64,000 nt of DNA, from contig CAIMWI010000085.1 of NCBI GenBank assembly GCA_903845215.1, positions 1-64,000 of the forward strand, given 5' to 3'. Made by a program: the position numbers and the translations under genes. The notes under the pieces were generated by a model. That model saw only the letters and a program-made list of their open reading frames with translations, was not told the origin of the DNA and searched no databases. This document shows positions 44,860 to 54,175 of this stretch, one piece after another (positions within the stretch are counted from its first letter, which is position 1; each line of letters opens with the position of its first letter). The stretch is from an uncultured Rhodobacterales bacterium (GTDB taxonomy: Bacteria; Pseudomonadota; Alphaproteobacteria; Rhodobacterales; Rhodobacteraceae).

Positions 44860-45687
44860 TCATTGCCCCTCTTTGCGCCCCGACACCGCGTCGATATCAG
44901 GCGCATCGACGGCTTTCATGCCCACGACATGATAGCCCGCATCGACATGCAGATTTTCCCCCGTGGTGCCCGACCCAAGGTCAGACAACAAGAACAGCGC
45001 AGCCTTGCCAACCTCTTCTTGATCAACATTGCGGCGTAGGGGCGAATTCAACTCGTTCCATTTCATGATATAGCGAAAATCGCCAATGCCCGAGGCCGCC
45101 AGCGTCTTGATCGGACCTGCCGAGATGGCATTGACGCGGATGCCGTCTTTGCCCAAGTCTTCCGCCATATACTTGACCGAAGCCTCCAGCGCCGCTTTGG
45201 CAACGCCCATCACGTTGTAATGTGGCATGACCTTTTCCGCGCCATAATAGGTCAGCGTCAGCAGGCTGCCGCCTTCGGTCATCATGGCCGCAGCCCTGCG
45301 GCTGACCGAAGTGAAGGAATAAACCGAAATATCCATCGTCATGGCAAAGTTGGCCTTAGACGTGTCCACATAGCGGCCGCGCAACTCGTTCTTGTCAGAA
45401 AAGCCGATGGCATGAACCAGAAAGTCGATCTTGCCCCACGTCTCGCCAATCTGCGCGAACAGTGCGTCGATCGAGGCTTCGTCGCTGACGTCACATTCGA
45501 TCATCTGTGTCATGCCAATCGACGAGATCAACGGGTCAACACGCTTTTTCAGCGCCTCGCCCTGATAGGAGAAGGCCATTTCCGCGCCGTGGTCGGCCAG
45601 CGTCTTCGCAATGCCCCAAGCGATGGATTTGTCGTTGGCCAGCCCCATGATAAGGCCGCGCTTGCCTGCCATTAGTCCAGTTGACAT
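44860..45687 (-). CDS. fabI: enoyl-ACP reductase (NADH)
   Basis: A 275-residue FabI that reduces enoyl-ACP in each round of fatty acid elongation. It shows the N-terminal [16 protein letters not shown] nucleotide site and the active-site residues Tyr147, Tyr157 and Lys164 ([19 protein letters not shown]). The ATG at 45687 has GGGAAGAG upstream; an in-frame extension to 45774 is unlikely. It is divergent from pdxH. Confidence 0.96.
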   Translation of the reverse strand: MSTGLMAGKRGLIMGLANDKSIAWGIAKTLADHGAEMAFSYQGEALKKRVDPLISSIGMTQMIECDVSDEASIDALFAQIGETWGKIDFLVHAIGFSDKNELRGRYVDTSKANFAMTMDISVYSFTSVSRRAAAMMTEGGSLLTLTYYGAEKVMPHYNVMGVAKAALEASVKYMAEDLGKDGIRVNAISAGPIKTLAASGIGDFRYIMKWNELNSPLRRNVDQEEVGKAALFLLSDLGSGTTGENLHVDAGYHVVGMKAVDAPDIDAVSGRKEGQ

Positions 45688-45795
45688 TCGCTCTTCCCCA
45701 GCCACCTTAACCATACCGCTTGGTGTAGGCGAAAGCCTCGGCTGCATCAAGGGTGGGGCGTGGGTGAGACGCATTTCAATTTAAAGGGTGACCAG

Positions 45796-46398
45796 ATGGA
45801 TAGAGCGGGTATTTTTGCGGGCGACGACCCTTTTGTTCTGGCCCGCGCATGGCTGGCCGAGGCCGAGGCGGTCGAGGTCAACGATCCCAACGCCATTGCC
45901 CTGTCAACGGTTGACGCCGATGGCATGCCCAATGCGCGTATGGTCTTGCTCAAAGACATCGAAGATGCGGCCTTTGTGTTTTACACCAACTACACATCGA
46001 AAAAGGCCCAAGAGGTTGAAGGCGCGGGCAAGGCTGCTTTCGTGATGCACTGGAAGTCTTTGCGCCGCCAAATCCGCGTGCGCGGCCATGTGACGCGCGA
46101 AGAGGGGGCGCAGGCCGATGCCTATTACGCCTCGCGCAGTTTGAAATCGCGCTTGGGCGCTTGGGCGAGTGCGCAGTCTCAACCCCTGTCATCGCGCGGT
46201 GCCTTGATGGCCGAGGTCGCCAAAGTAACGCTTCAACAGGGGGCCAACCCGTCACGCCCGCCGTTTTGGGGTGGCTTTCGCATCACCCCTGTCGAGATCG
46301 AGTTTTGGGCCGATGGCCCATTTCGCTTGCACGACCGCTTCCGCTGGACAAGGTCTGATCCAGCAGCCCCTTGGCATGTAGAACGGCTTAATCCGTAA
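45796..46398 (+). CDS. pdxH: pyridoxamine 5'-phosphate oxidase
   Basis: A 200-residue FMN enzyme making pyridoxal 5'-phosphate from PNP or PMP. Motifs are [25 protein letters not shown] (FMN binding), [25 protein letters not shown] and the C-terminal WHVERLNP with its conserved Arg-Leu-x-Pro. The start at 45796 (MDRAGIF) fits family N-termini and an AAAGGG site; GTG at 45760 is possible. Confidence 0.95.
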   Translation: MDRAGIFAGDDPFVLARAWLAEAEAVEVNDPNAIALSTVDADGMPNARMVLLKDIEDAAFVFYTNYTSKKAQEVEGAGKAAFVMHWKSLRRQIRVRGHVTREEGAQADAYYASRSLKSRLGAWASAQSQPLSSRGALMAEVAKVTLQQGANPSRPPFWGGFRITPVEIEFWADGPFRLHDRFRWTRSDPAAPWHVERLNP

Positions 46399-46408
46399 GG
46401 GGGGGGCG

Positions 46409-46879
46409 ATGAAAAACGTCGCAGCGATGACGATGCTTGCACTTTGCGCCGCAAGCGGTGTGCAGGCCGCTTGTGAACCCGGATCGGTTGATCTGCGCTG
46501 GGCGGGGGGGCAGGCGCGATTCACAGTGGAAGTGGCCGCCGATCAAGCCGCGCGCGAAAAGGGTCTGATGTTTCGCGCGCACATGGCATCGTCGGCGGGG
46601 ATGATCTTTGTCTATGATGCCCCCACCCATGCGCGGTTTTGGATGAAAAACACCCTGATCCCGCTGGATATGATCTTTGCCGATCAATCGGGCCGTGTCA
46701 CCGTGGTGCATTCTGATGCCATCCCGCAAGATCTGACGCCGATTGATGGCGGCGAAGGGGTGATGTATGTAATTGAAATCAATGGCGGATTGGCGGCGCG
46801 CATTGGTATTGCGGCGGGGGCAGAGCTGCGCTCTGATCTGATTGATGCGTCAAAAGCGGTGTGGAGTTGTGCAGACTGA
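46409..46879 (+). CDS. exported DUF192 protein
   Basis: A 156-residue protein with a signal peptide (1-20) and a DUF192 domain: EKGLMFRAHM, GMIFVYDAPTHARFWMKNTLIPLDMIF and GVMYVIEINGG are its conserved blocks. The mature protein is periplasmic or membrane-attached. Function of the family is unknown. It starts 10 bp after pdxH and is probably in the same transcript. Confidence 0.88.
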   Translation: MKNVAAMTMLALCAASGVQAACEPGSVDLRWAGGQARFTVEVAADQAAREKGLMFRAHMASSAGMIFVYDAPTHARFWMKNTLIPLDMIFADQSGRVTVVHSDAIPQDLTPIDGGEGVMYVIEINGGLAARIGIAAGAELRSDLIDASKAVWSCAD

Positions 46880-46930
46880 CTAAGGACGCCTTTTCATCCC
46901 CGAAAAATCCCGCTAAAGGATGCAAACGGT

Positions 46931-47007
46931 CGGAGTGTAGCGCAGTCTGGTAGCGCGCCTGCTTTGGGAGCAGGATGTCGGGAGTTCGAATCTCTCCACT
47001 CCGACCA
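46931..47007 (+). tRNA. tRNA-Pro (UGG)
   Basis: A 77-nt cloverleaf with CCA encoded. The acceptor stem is CGGAGTG / CACTCCG, the anticodon loop CTTTGGGA gives UGG, and the T loop is TTCGAAT. The D arm reads GCGCAGTCTGGTAGCGC. Confidence 0.95.
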
Positions 47008-47077
47008 AATTCCCCGAACCTTGTCCGGCTTGTCATCAAAGCCCCTGCGCGCCATATCTGATGGGCAAGGAGATGCC

Positions 47078-48508
47078 ATGGCCCTGACCTTCGATCACAG
47101 CTACGCCCGCGATCTGCCCGGAACTTTTCTGGCCCAAACCCCCGCCCGTGCGCCTGCGCCGCGCTTGGTGGTGTTTAACGCCGCTTTGGCCGCAAGCTTG
47201 GGGCTTGATTTGACCCAAGACGATCAAACCTTGGCCAACTGGCTTTCGGGTGCGGTGCCGCCCCCCGGATCGCAGCCCATCGCTTTGGCCTATGCCGGCC
47301 ACCAATTCGGCGGCTTTTCGCCGCAACTGGGCGATGGGCGCGCGCATTTGCTGGGCGAACTTGTCACCCCCAAGGGGCGTTTTGATCTTCAACTGAAAGG
47401 CTCAGGCCGCACCGCCTTTTCGCGCTGCGGCGATGGCAAAGCGGCTTTGGGGCCGATGCTGCGGGAATATCTGATTTCGGAAGCCATGGCCGCGCTGGGC
47501 ATTCCCACCACCCGATCCTTGGCCGTGGTGGCCACGGGCGAGGATATCTTGCGCGACACGGGCATGTTGCCCGGCGCAGTGGTGGCGCGTCTGGCGGCAA
47601 GCCATATTCGGGTCGGCACCTTTCAATTCTTCGCTGCCCGCCAAGAAGATGCGCAGATCAAAGCGCTGGTCGCCTATACCATCGCCCGCCATTACCCCCA
47701 CCTTGCCCCCGACGATGCACTTGGCCTGTTGGAAGCGGTCACCGCCCGTCAGGTCGATCTGATCGCCAAATGGATGGGCGTTGGCTTTGTGCACGGGGTG
47801 ATGAACACCGACAACATGGCGCTGTCGGGCGAGACAATCGACTATGGCCCCTGCGCCTTTCTAGACGGCTATGACCCTGCCACTGTCTTTTCCTCGATCG
47901 ACCGGCAGGGCCGCTATGCCTATGCCAATCAACCGCTGATCCTGGCGTGGAACCTGTCGCGCTTGGCCCAAGCCCTGCTGCCCTTGATCGACGCAGACGA
48001 GGCGACAGCGGTCGAGATTGCCAATGCACGGCTTGATGCCATAGACCCTGCCTTCCGCGCCGCTTGGTTGGACGTGATGCGCCGTAAGCTGGGGATTGCG
48101 GGCCAAGACCCCGCCGATGGCGCCTTGGCGGATGACTTTTGCACCGCCATCACAGGGGCCGATTGGACGCTATCCTTCCGCAGCCTTGCCGCAGCGGCAC
48201 AGGGGCGGCCAGAGGCTTTGCTGGCGCAGGTGTCCGACCCTGTGCCAATGAGCGCATGGCTGACCCGCTGGCAGGCGCGGTTAGGCCCGAATGCCCCCGC
48301 CCTTATCCGCGCCGCTAACCCCTCGGTTATTCCGCGCAATCATATGGTGGAACAGGCCCTGACGGCAGCCACCCAAGGCGACATGGGCCCCTTCACCGCC
48401 CTGCTGGCCGCCGTGCAAGACCCCTTTGGCCCCGAACAGGGGCGCGAGGGGTTCACGCTGCCCGCCCCGACCAGTTTTGGCCCCTATGTCACCTTCTGCG
48501 GCACTTAA
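47078..48508 (+). CDS. selO: SelO protein adenylyltransferase (YdiU)
   Basis: A 476-residue pseudokinase-fold AMPylator that attaches AMP to hydroxyl groups of proteins involved in redox balance. Conserved stretches are YAGHQFGGFSPQLGDGRAHLLGE, LKGSGRTAFSRCGDGKAALG, VHGVMNTDNMALSGETIDYGPCAFLD (metal-binding Asn/Asp) and HMVEQAL near the end. AAGGAG precedes the ATG. The C-terminal selenocysteine/cysteine position is occupied by TFCGT. Confidence 0.94.
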   Translation: MALTFDHSYARDLPGTFLAQTPARAPAPRLVVFNAALAASLGLDLTQDDQTLANWLSGAVPPPGSQPIALAYAGHQFGGFSPQLGDGRAHLLGELVTPKGRFDLQLKGSGRTAFSRCGDGKAALGPMLREYLISEAMAALGIPTTRSLAVVATGEDILRDTGMLPGAVVARLAASHIRVGTFQFFAARQEDAQIKALVAYTIARHYPHLAPDDALGLLEAVTARQVDLIAKWMGVGFVHGVMNTDNMALSGETIDYGPCAFLDGYDPATVFSSIDRQGRYAYANQPLILAWNLSRLAQALLPLIDADEATAVEIANARLDAIDPAFRAAWLDVMRRKLGIAGQDPADGALADDFCTAITGADWTLSFRSLAAAAQGRPEALLAQVSDPVPMSAWLTRWQARLGPNAPALIRAANPSVIPRNHMVEQALTAATQGDMGPFTALLAAVQDPFGPEQGREGFTLPAPTSFGPYVTFCGT

Positions 48509-48590
48509 ACGCGCAATACTTCGGCTCTCGCCCCGCCAAATCCGCCGCAGCCCGTTGACGCAGGGCAGGGGGCTGGCGTTTAGTGCGGCC

Positions 48591-49151
48591 ATGATGCCGC
48601 GTTCTGATATCCACGACCGCCTCGCCGCTTCGTTGCGCCAAGCCCGCAAGGCGCGGGGGCTTAGCCTTGACGGGGTGGCCAAGTTGTCTGGCGTCAGCCG
48701 TTCAATGGTCAGCCAGATTGAACGGGGCGAAAGCTCGCCCACGGTGGCGACCTTGTGGAACCTGACCCAAGCGTTGCAGGTCGATTTTGCGGGTCTGCTG
48801 GAAGGCCGCCCCGCGCCGGGGATCGAAGTGATCCGCGCCGATGCCGCCCCTGTTATTGCCGGACGCGGCCAAAATCTGGTGATCCGCATCCTATCCCCCG
48901 CCGAAGCGGTCGGCGCGCATGAGGTGTACGAGCTGACCTTTGGCCCCAAGGGTGAACTGGTCAGCGGCCCGCATTCGCCGGGCTGCCGCGAGCATTTGAC
49001 CGTGATCGAAGGCCATCTGCGCGTGGTCTCGGGCGAGGATGACAGCCAGATCGGCCCGGGCAACACCGCCCGCTACCCCGCCGACCGGCCCCATGCGATC
49101 TATGCATTGACAGGGCCAGCGCGGGCGATCTTGATCGTGCAGGATAGCTAA
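48591..49151 (+). CDS. XRE-cupin transcriptional regulator
   Basis: A 186-residue regulator with an N-terminal XRE helix-turn-helix (LSLDGVAKLSGVSRSMVSQIERGESSPTVATLW, about 24-57) and a C-terminal cupin sensor domain (GCREHLTVIEGHLRV; HAIYALTG). This architecture senses amino acids, amines or organic acids. The start at 48591 is uncertain because no strong ribosome-binding site is visible. It converges with the AraC gene. Confidence 0.87.
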   Translation: MMPRSDIHDRLAASLRQARKARGLSLDGVAKLSGVSRSMVSQIERGESSPTVATLWNLTQALQVDFAGLLEGRPAPGIEVIRADAAPVIAGRGQNLVIRILSPAEAVGAHEVYELTFGPKGELVSGPHSPGCREHLTVIEGHLRVVSGEDDSQIGPGNTARYPADRPHAIYALTGPARAILIVQDS

Positions 49152-50038
49152 ATCGCCTCGGCCCGTGTTGCGCGAAACTCTAAGGGCGCAAGGCCACGGT
49201 GGCGGCGGAAGGTTTTGGCCAAGTAATTGGCATCGTTAAAGCCTGTGGCTTTGGCAATCTCGGCCACTTTCAATTCGGTTGCCAGCAACAGACGCTCTAT
49301 CCGTTCCAAGCGGCGGCTTAGAACATAATCTGAAGGCGGCTGGCCCAAGGCTTGGGTGAACTGGCGCACAAAATGGGCACGGCTTAGGTGGGCCACAGCG
49401 GCCAAACGGTCGACGGGCAGGGGCAGGGCCAGATTTGCCGCGATGAATTCGGTGACTCGGGTCAGGGTGGGGGGCAGCGGGGCGTGTGCGCTTGCAGGGG
49501 GGGCCTCGCGACTGGCAAAGGCCCCGTCATGCAGCGCCAAAAGGGCCGCATAAGCCGCGGTCGAGGCTGTGCCTGGTGTCAGGGCGGGGTTCGTGATCAG
49601 GCTTTGGCAACTTGCGGCCAGCCGGTCGATCAGGGCGGGGGCTAGGGTCAGCACGGGTCCTGCGGCCTCTAATATTTCACGCGCCAGACGCAGGGCTTCG
49701 CGCCCGTGCAACACAGCCCAGAAATATTCCCAATGCCCGCCCCTTTCCAGCCAATAGCGATGTTCGTGAGGCATGGTCACCAGCATGGTTTGCCCCGGTG
49801 TCAGTCGGTAAAGCTGGCCTGCATAATCCAGCCGCCCCTCGCCAAAGGTGGTGTGTTGCAGCACCAAAAACGGCGCGGTGCCGCGTTTTAGGCCATCCCA
49901 GCTGTAAACCTCGCCCCGCCGCTGTTCATATCCGGCACTTGAGGCCATGCAGTGCAAAGGTGCCGCCGCCTTGGGCAGCGACAAGATGCGGATGTCGTGG
50001 CCATGGGCCAACAGGTCAGACAGCATAAAATTACTCAT
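49148..50038 (-). CDS. AraC family transcriptional regulator
   Basis: A 296-residue regulator with an N-terminal cupin-like sugar-sensing domain (about 30-130) and a C-terminal double helix-turn-helix (VDRLAAVAHLSRAHFVRQFTQALG; VAEIAKATGFNDANYLAKTFRRHRG). It is divergent from the GH4 glycosidase 91 bp away and likely activates it in response to a galactoside. Confidence 0.9.
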   Translation of the reverse strand: MSNFMLSDLLAHGHDIRILSLPKAAAPLHCMASSAGYEQRRGEVYSWDGLKRGTAPFLVLQHTTFGEGRLDYAGQLYRLTPGQTMLVTMPHEHRYWLERGGHWEYFWAVLHGREALRLAREILEAAGPVLTLAPALIDRLAASCQSLITNPALTPGTASTAAYAALLALHDGAFASREAPPASAHAPLPPTLTRVTEFIAANLALPLPVDRLAAVAHLSRAHFVRQFTQALGQPPSDYVLSRRLERIERLLLATELKVAEIAKATGFNDANYLAKTFRRHRGLAPLEFRATRAEAI

Positions 50039-50128
50039 CAAGGCACAAGATTTCTCTATCTGGTTTGTCGCCCCATGGCTAGACTTTCCCCATCACAAAA
50101 CGGCCTGCAAATGGCCAAGGGGGACCAC

Positions 50129-51622
50129 ATGGCGTTCAAGATTACCATCATCGGGGCAGGGTCGGTCGGCTTTACCAAAAAGCTGTGCCAAGACATTCTC
50201 AAAGTGCCCGAATTCGAAGATGTCGAAATCGCGCTGACCGATATAAACGGCCATAATCTTGAAATGATCGCCCAGATCATCCGGCGGATTGTGTCCGTCA
50301 ACGGGCTGAAAACCCGCGTCACCGCCACGACTGACCGCCGCCGCGCGCTGGAGGGTGCGCGCTATATCATGAACGTGGTGCGCATCGGCGGGCTAGAGGC
50401 TTTTGCCAGCGATATCGCCATTCCGTTGAAATATGGTGTCGATCAATGCGTGGGCGATACGATCTGCGCGGGGGGGATTTTATACGCGCAGCGCGGCATC
50501 CATGCGATGTTGGAATTCTGCCAAGACATCCGCGAGGTCTGCGAACCCGGCGCTTTGCTGCTGAACTACGCCAATCCCATGGCCATGATGACATGGGCGG
50601 CGATTGACCACGGCAAGGTCAACACCGTGGGCCTGTGCCACGGTGTGCAAAACGGCCACCGCCAGATCAGCCGCGCCTTGGGCGTGCCGATGGAGGAAAC
50701 CGATATCGTCTGTTCGGGGATCAACCATCAGACATGGTATCTCGATATCCGCCACAATGGCCGCAAGGTCACCCGCCAAGAGCTGACCGAGGCATTCGAG
50801 GCGCATCCCGTCTTTTCCAAGCAGGAAAAGGTGCGCATCGATGTGCTGAAACGTTTTGGCTATTATTCGACCGAAAGCAACGGGCATCTGTCGGAATATC
50901 TGCCGTGGTACCGCAAGCGGCCTGACCAGATCATGGACTGGATCAGCATGGATGAATGGATCCACGGCGAAACCGGCGGCTATTTGCGTTATTCGACCGA
51001 GAACCGCAATTGGTTCGAAGAAGATTTCCCGAAGTTTCTGGAAGAGGCGGGCGGGCAGCTTTCCGACTATCTGCGCACCGATGAACACGCCAGCCATATT
51101 CTGGAAGGGCTAGAGACAGGGCGCACGTATCGCGGGCATTTCAACGTGAAAAACGGCGGCATCATCCGCAACTTACCCGCCGATTGCATCATCGAAAGCC
51201 CCGGTTTTGTCGATCGGTTTGGCATCAACATGGTCGAAGGCATCACTTTGCCCGACGCCTGTGCCGCCACCTGCATGGCCAGCGTGAATGTGCAGCGCAT
51301 GGGCATGAAGGCCGCGATCACGGGCGATGTAGAATTGCTCAAGCAATCCGTCCTGCACGACCCCTTGGTGGGCGCTATCTGCACGCCCGAGGAAGTTTGG
51401 CAAATGGTGGATGAAATGCTGGTGGCCCAAGCCCAATGGCTGCCGCAATATGCCCATGCCATCCCTGACGCCAAAAAGCGGCTGCAAGACCCCAAGGTCA
51501 AGACCCGCGACTGGGAGGGGGCTGCGCGGTTGGATGTGCGCTCGGTCGCAGTTCTGCGCGATGTGCAGGCCAAAAAGAAGGCGGCAGAGGGCCATGGTTT
51601 GGGCACCAAGGTGATGGGCTAA
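50129..51622 (+). CDS. GH4 family glycosidase (alpha-galactosidase MelA-like)
   Basis: A 497-residue NAD- and manganese-dependent glycoside hydrolase. The N-terminal ITIIGAGSVGFTKKL binds NAD, and the metal ligands Cys170 (GLCHGVQ) and His200 (GINHQTW) are present. The DTICAGGI and ADCIIESPGFVDRFGI segments fit MelA-type alpha-galactosidases. An AAGGGGGA site precedes the ATG. There is no adjacent transporter, so the sugar must enter by a system elsewhere. An AraC regulator lies divergently upstream. Confidence 0.9.
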   Translation: MAFKITIIGAGSVGFTKKLCQDILKVPEFEDVEIALTDINGHNLEMIAQIIRRIVSVNGLKTRVTATTDRRRALEGARYIMNVVRIGGLEAFASDIAIPLKYGVDQCVGDTICAGGILYAQRGIHAMLEFCQDIREVCEPGALLLNYANPMAMMTWAAIDHGKVNTVGLCHGVQNGHRQISRALGVPMEETDIVCSGINHQTWYLDIRHNGRKVTRQELTEAFEAHPVFSKQEKVRIDVLKRFGYYSTESNGHLSEYLPWYRKRPDQIMDWISMDEWIHGETGGYLRYSTENRNWFEEDFPKFLEEAGGQLSDYLRTDEHASHILEGLETGRTYRGHFNVKNGGIIRNLPADCIIESPGFVDRFGINMVEGITLPDACAATCMASVNVQRMGMKAAITGDVELLKQSVLHDPLVGAICTPEEVWQMVDEMLVAQAQWLPQYAHAIPDAKKRLQDPKVKTRDWEGAARLDVRSVAVLRDVQAKKKAAEGHGLGTKVMG

Positions 51623-51637
51623 GCCTGTTGCGTGAAA

Positions 51638-51658
51638 GCGGGGGGGCAGGCCCCCCGC
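51638..51658 (+). terminator. GC hairpin after the GH4 gene
   Basis: GCGGGGGG / CCCCCCGC stem with a five-base GCAGG loop, 16 bp after the stop. No T-run follows, but the layout of G-rich hairpin plus CCCTTGCGCAAAGATAAG resembles the REP-like elements elsewhere in the window. Confidence 0.45.
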
Positions 51659-51819
51659 AGCCCTTGCGCAAAGATAAGCGCGCTGCGCCCTTGGCGTTTG
51701 GGCTTTAACGCAGCCCAAAAACTTTGTCACTTTGAACGATGGCTTTGGGCAGGCCCCGCCTTGCGAATTGTTCTGCCCAAGTCCGGCTTGATGCCAAAAT
51801 ACGCGGTGCCTTTGGCAGA

Positions 51820-52428
51820 TTAAGCGGCTTTGGTCTGGCGGATGTGATGCAGCACAAAGTCCAAGGCGGCCTTTCGCGCAACGCTTGCAGGCATCGAGGG
51901 CGGGTCGATGCAATGTTGCAGGCTTAACCCGTCCACCAAGCTGATAAAGGTGCGCGCCAAGGTTTGGGCGGCCTGACCTTTGCCCAAGGCGGGGGTGTGT
52001 TCGGCCAGCACCTCGGCGACAAGGTCGACATAAATCGCATATTGGCGCCGGTGTTCAGCCATGAGTTCGGGCGTGTTAGCAATGGCCCCCCACATCGACA
52101 GCCAGATGTTCAAGGCCGGACGGTTGAACTGGGTCGGATCAAACAGAGCTTCCAGCAAGCCATCGAGTCGCGACCCGTCTTGCGGCGGGCGAGTCGATGC
52201 CGACACGGACTTGGCGTACAGATGCGCATAGGTCGCAGCCAAAAGCCCCGCCATGCTGCCAAAGTGATGCGCCACAAGGCCGCGCGACACGCCCGCCCGC
52301 GCGCAAACGCGGTCGACGGTAAAGCTTGCCATCCCACCTTCGGCCATACAGTCCAAACTCGCCTCGATCAGCATCAAGCGGCGATCTGCGGCGCTAAGGC
52401 GGGTGAAGCGGGGGGCGGCTTTTGGCAT
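51820..52428 (-). CDS. TetR family regulator, BetI-like
   Basis: A 202-residue repressor with helix-turn-helix FTVDRVCARAGVSRGLVAHHFGSMAGLL (about 36-63) and a BetI-like C-terminal domain (LNIWLSMWGAIANTPELMAEHRRQY). It follows the FAH-family gene by 13 bp in the same direction and is likely cotranscribed, probably autoregulating the pair. Confidence 0.87.
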   Translation of the reverse strand: MPKAAPRFTRLSAADRRLMLIEASLDCMAEGGMASFTVDRVCARAGVSRGLVAHHFGSMAGLLAATYAHLYAKSVSASTRPPQDGSRLDGLLEALFDPTQFNRPALNIWLSMWGAIANTPELMAEHRRQYAIYVDLVAEVLAEHTPALGKGQAAQTLARTFISLVDGLSLQHCIDPPSMPASVARKAALDFVLHHIRQTKAA

Positions 52429-52441
52429 CTTTGCGACGGCC

Positions 52442-53575
52442 TTAAATCAGCCCGCGCCCAGCCAAGTTGCGCATCAAGGCGGCGGTGCCAAAGGTCCATT
52501 CCGGCGCCTCGGTTGACAGGCGCACCGTGTTGGTCAGGCTGCCCAAGGCCGGCGTCTGGACGGTGACGATATCGCCCAGATGGTGGGTAAAGCCTTGGCC
52601 TGGCCCATCGCGGTCTTGCACGGGGGCGAACATCGTGCCGCAGTACAGCATAAATCCGTCAGGGTATTGGTGATGCCGCCCAATCGTTTGGGCCACCAGA
52701 TCAGACGGATCGCGGCTGATTTCGGCCATGCTGGAACGCCCTTCGAGATGAAAGCCGTCAAGGCCAGTCACCGTCAAAGTCAGTGTCATCTGGCGCACGT
52801 CGTCCAGTGTAAAGCCATCATCAAACAGCCGGATCATGGGCCCGATGGCGGCCGAGGCGTTGTTGTCTTTGGCCTTGCCCAACAGCAGGGCAGAGCGGCC
52901 TTCGACATCACGCAGGTTCACATCGTTGCCCAAGGTCACCCCACGAATGACGCCTTGGGCGTTCACCGCCAAGACCACCTCTGGCTCGGGGTTGTTCCAT
53001 TTTGACACCGGATGCAGGCCAATCGTCGCCCCTTGCCCGACCGAGGCCATCGGCGGGGCCTTGGTGAACACCTCGGCATCGGGGCCGATACCCACTTCCA
53101 GATATTGTGACCAAAGGCCCTCGGCGATCAGCAGGGTTTTGACCGCGGCCGCTTCGGGCGATCCGGGGCGCAGGTTGCGCAGGCTGGTGCCCAAAAGATC
53201 GGCAATTCGGCCCCGAATGGCCGCGGCGCGTGAAGCATCGCCCGCGGCGCGTTCTTCGATCACCCGTTCAATCATAGAACGGGCAAAGGTCACACCGCAC
53301 GCCTTGATGGCTTGCAAATCGGCGGGCGACAGCAGGCGGGTGACATCGCCCGTAGCCTCGGTTGAGGCGGCAATCAATTCATCAAGTCGCGCAATCGGTG
53401 TGCCTGCCACTTGCGCCAGATGTGCGCTGATGTCGGGAATTTCTAAAAGGTCGCGCATCGTGGGGGCGGCCTTGGTTGTGACGTCATAAAGCACATCGCC
53501 GCGAAGATGCGCCAAGGCGGGGCCAATGCCCTGTCGCCAAACCCGCGCTACATAAATGCCTGTCTTTTGGGTCAT
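52442..53575 (-). CDS. fumarylacetoacetate hydrolase family protein
   Basis: A 377-residue FAH-fold enzyme with an N-terminal extension of about 170 residues and a C-terminal catalytic core. Metal and substrate motifs are plausible in NNPEPEVVLAVN (Glu), GNDVNLRDVEG, and the MLYCGTMFAP block. Larger FAH proteins of this kind hydrolyse or dehydrate 2-keto-3-deoxy sugar acids or diketo compounds. The exact substrate is open. It precedes a BetI-like regulator in one transcript. Confidence 0.82.
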   Translation of the reverse strand: MTQKTGIYVARVWRQGIGPALAHLRGDVLYDVTTKAAPTMRDLLEIPDISAHLAQVAGTPIARLDELIAASTEATGDVTRLLSPADLQAIKACGVTFARSMIERVIEERAAGDASRAAAIRGRIADLLGTSLRNLRPGSPEAAAVKTLLIAEGLWSQYLEVGIGPDAEVFTKAPPMASVGQGATIGLHPVSKWNNPEPEVVLAVNAQGVIRGVTLGNDVNLRDVEGRSALLLGKAKDNNASAAIGPMIRLFDDGFTLDDVRQMTLTLTVTGLDGFHLEGRSSMAEISRDPSDLVAQTIGRHHQYPDGFMLYCGTMFAPVQDRDGPGQGFTHHLGDIVTVQTPALGSLTNTVRLSTEAPEWTFGTAALMRNLAGRGLI

Positions 53576-54014
53576 CGCTCGTCTCCACTTCTTGGCGCAT
53601 AGGCTAAGGGCAGGGGCTGTCGGTGGAAAGGGGCAATGCGCAGATGGGCTTTTGGTGAGGCTGGCACAAGGCCGGGTTTTTGCCGCAACGATCAAGCGGC
53701 ACCTTTGATCCGTCGCCCAAATTGGCCGAGTCTTGGGCCAAGAATTCTAACCCGCGCACCCATCCATTCAAAAGCGCGCGTGGACGAATCGGGGGACAGG
53801 GTTGCCAAGCCCTTCAAGAAAATGTGTGTTCCGTGGGAAGGGGGCTTATTTTACGCCTGTGGACGGCAAAAACCCGCCCGCGCATTCCCGTCATTTTTGG
53901 CCGTTTGGAAAGGCTTTGCTGTCGTGCATTTGCGCCAACTAGGCGTTTTGTGACAAAAATTGACGCAACGCGCCATAAACACGGCGCGGCGTGTTTTGCT
54001 TTATGACAGTGCAG

Positions 54015-54043
54015 TTGACAGGCTGACGGCGTGAAAGGATAAG
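54015..54043 (+). promoter_or_regulatory. putative sigma70 promoter
   Basis: A consensus TTGACA (54015-54020), exactly 17 bp, then GATAAG (54038-54043). It would give a leader of about 125 nt for the binding-protein gene at 54176. Confidence 0.5.
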
Positions 54044-54066
54044 CTTTCAGCACGAACCTTTCGATC

Positions 54067-54100
54067 CTGTCACAAATCTGTTAAGTGGCAGGTCTAGGAC
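54067..54100 (+). promoter_or_regulatory. Pho-box-like direct repeat
   Basis: CTGTCACAAATCTGTTAA (54067-54084) holds two 7-bp direct repeats at the 11-bp spacing of PhoB sites (consensus CTGTCAT-N4-CTGTCAT), the first matching 6 of 7. TAGGAC at 54095-54100 is placed where a PhoB-dependent -10 would be. It could be chance; the importer's substrate is unknown. Confidence 0.35.
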
Positions 54101-54175
54101 CACTCAACGTGACCGGGGCTGTCTGCCAGCTTCGCTCGACCTCCGCGCAAGCGGTGCAACCAAGGGAGACGTGAC

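Larger units (their letters stand above)
53576..54175. other. long control region upstream of the second Pot-type importer
   Basis: 600 bp with no supported gene between the divergent FAH and binding-protein genes. It contains the two candidate regulatory sites listed separately (54015-54043 and 54067-54100) and leaves a long untranslated leader for the importer operon. Confidence 0.5.
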
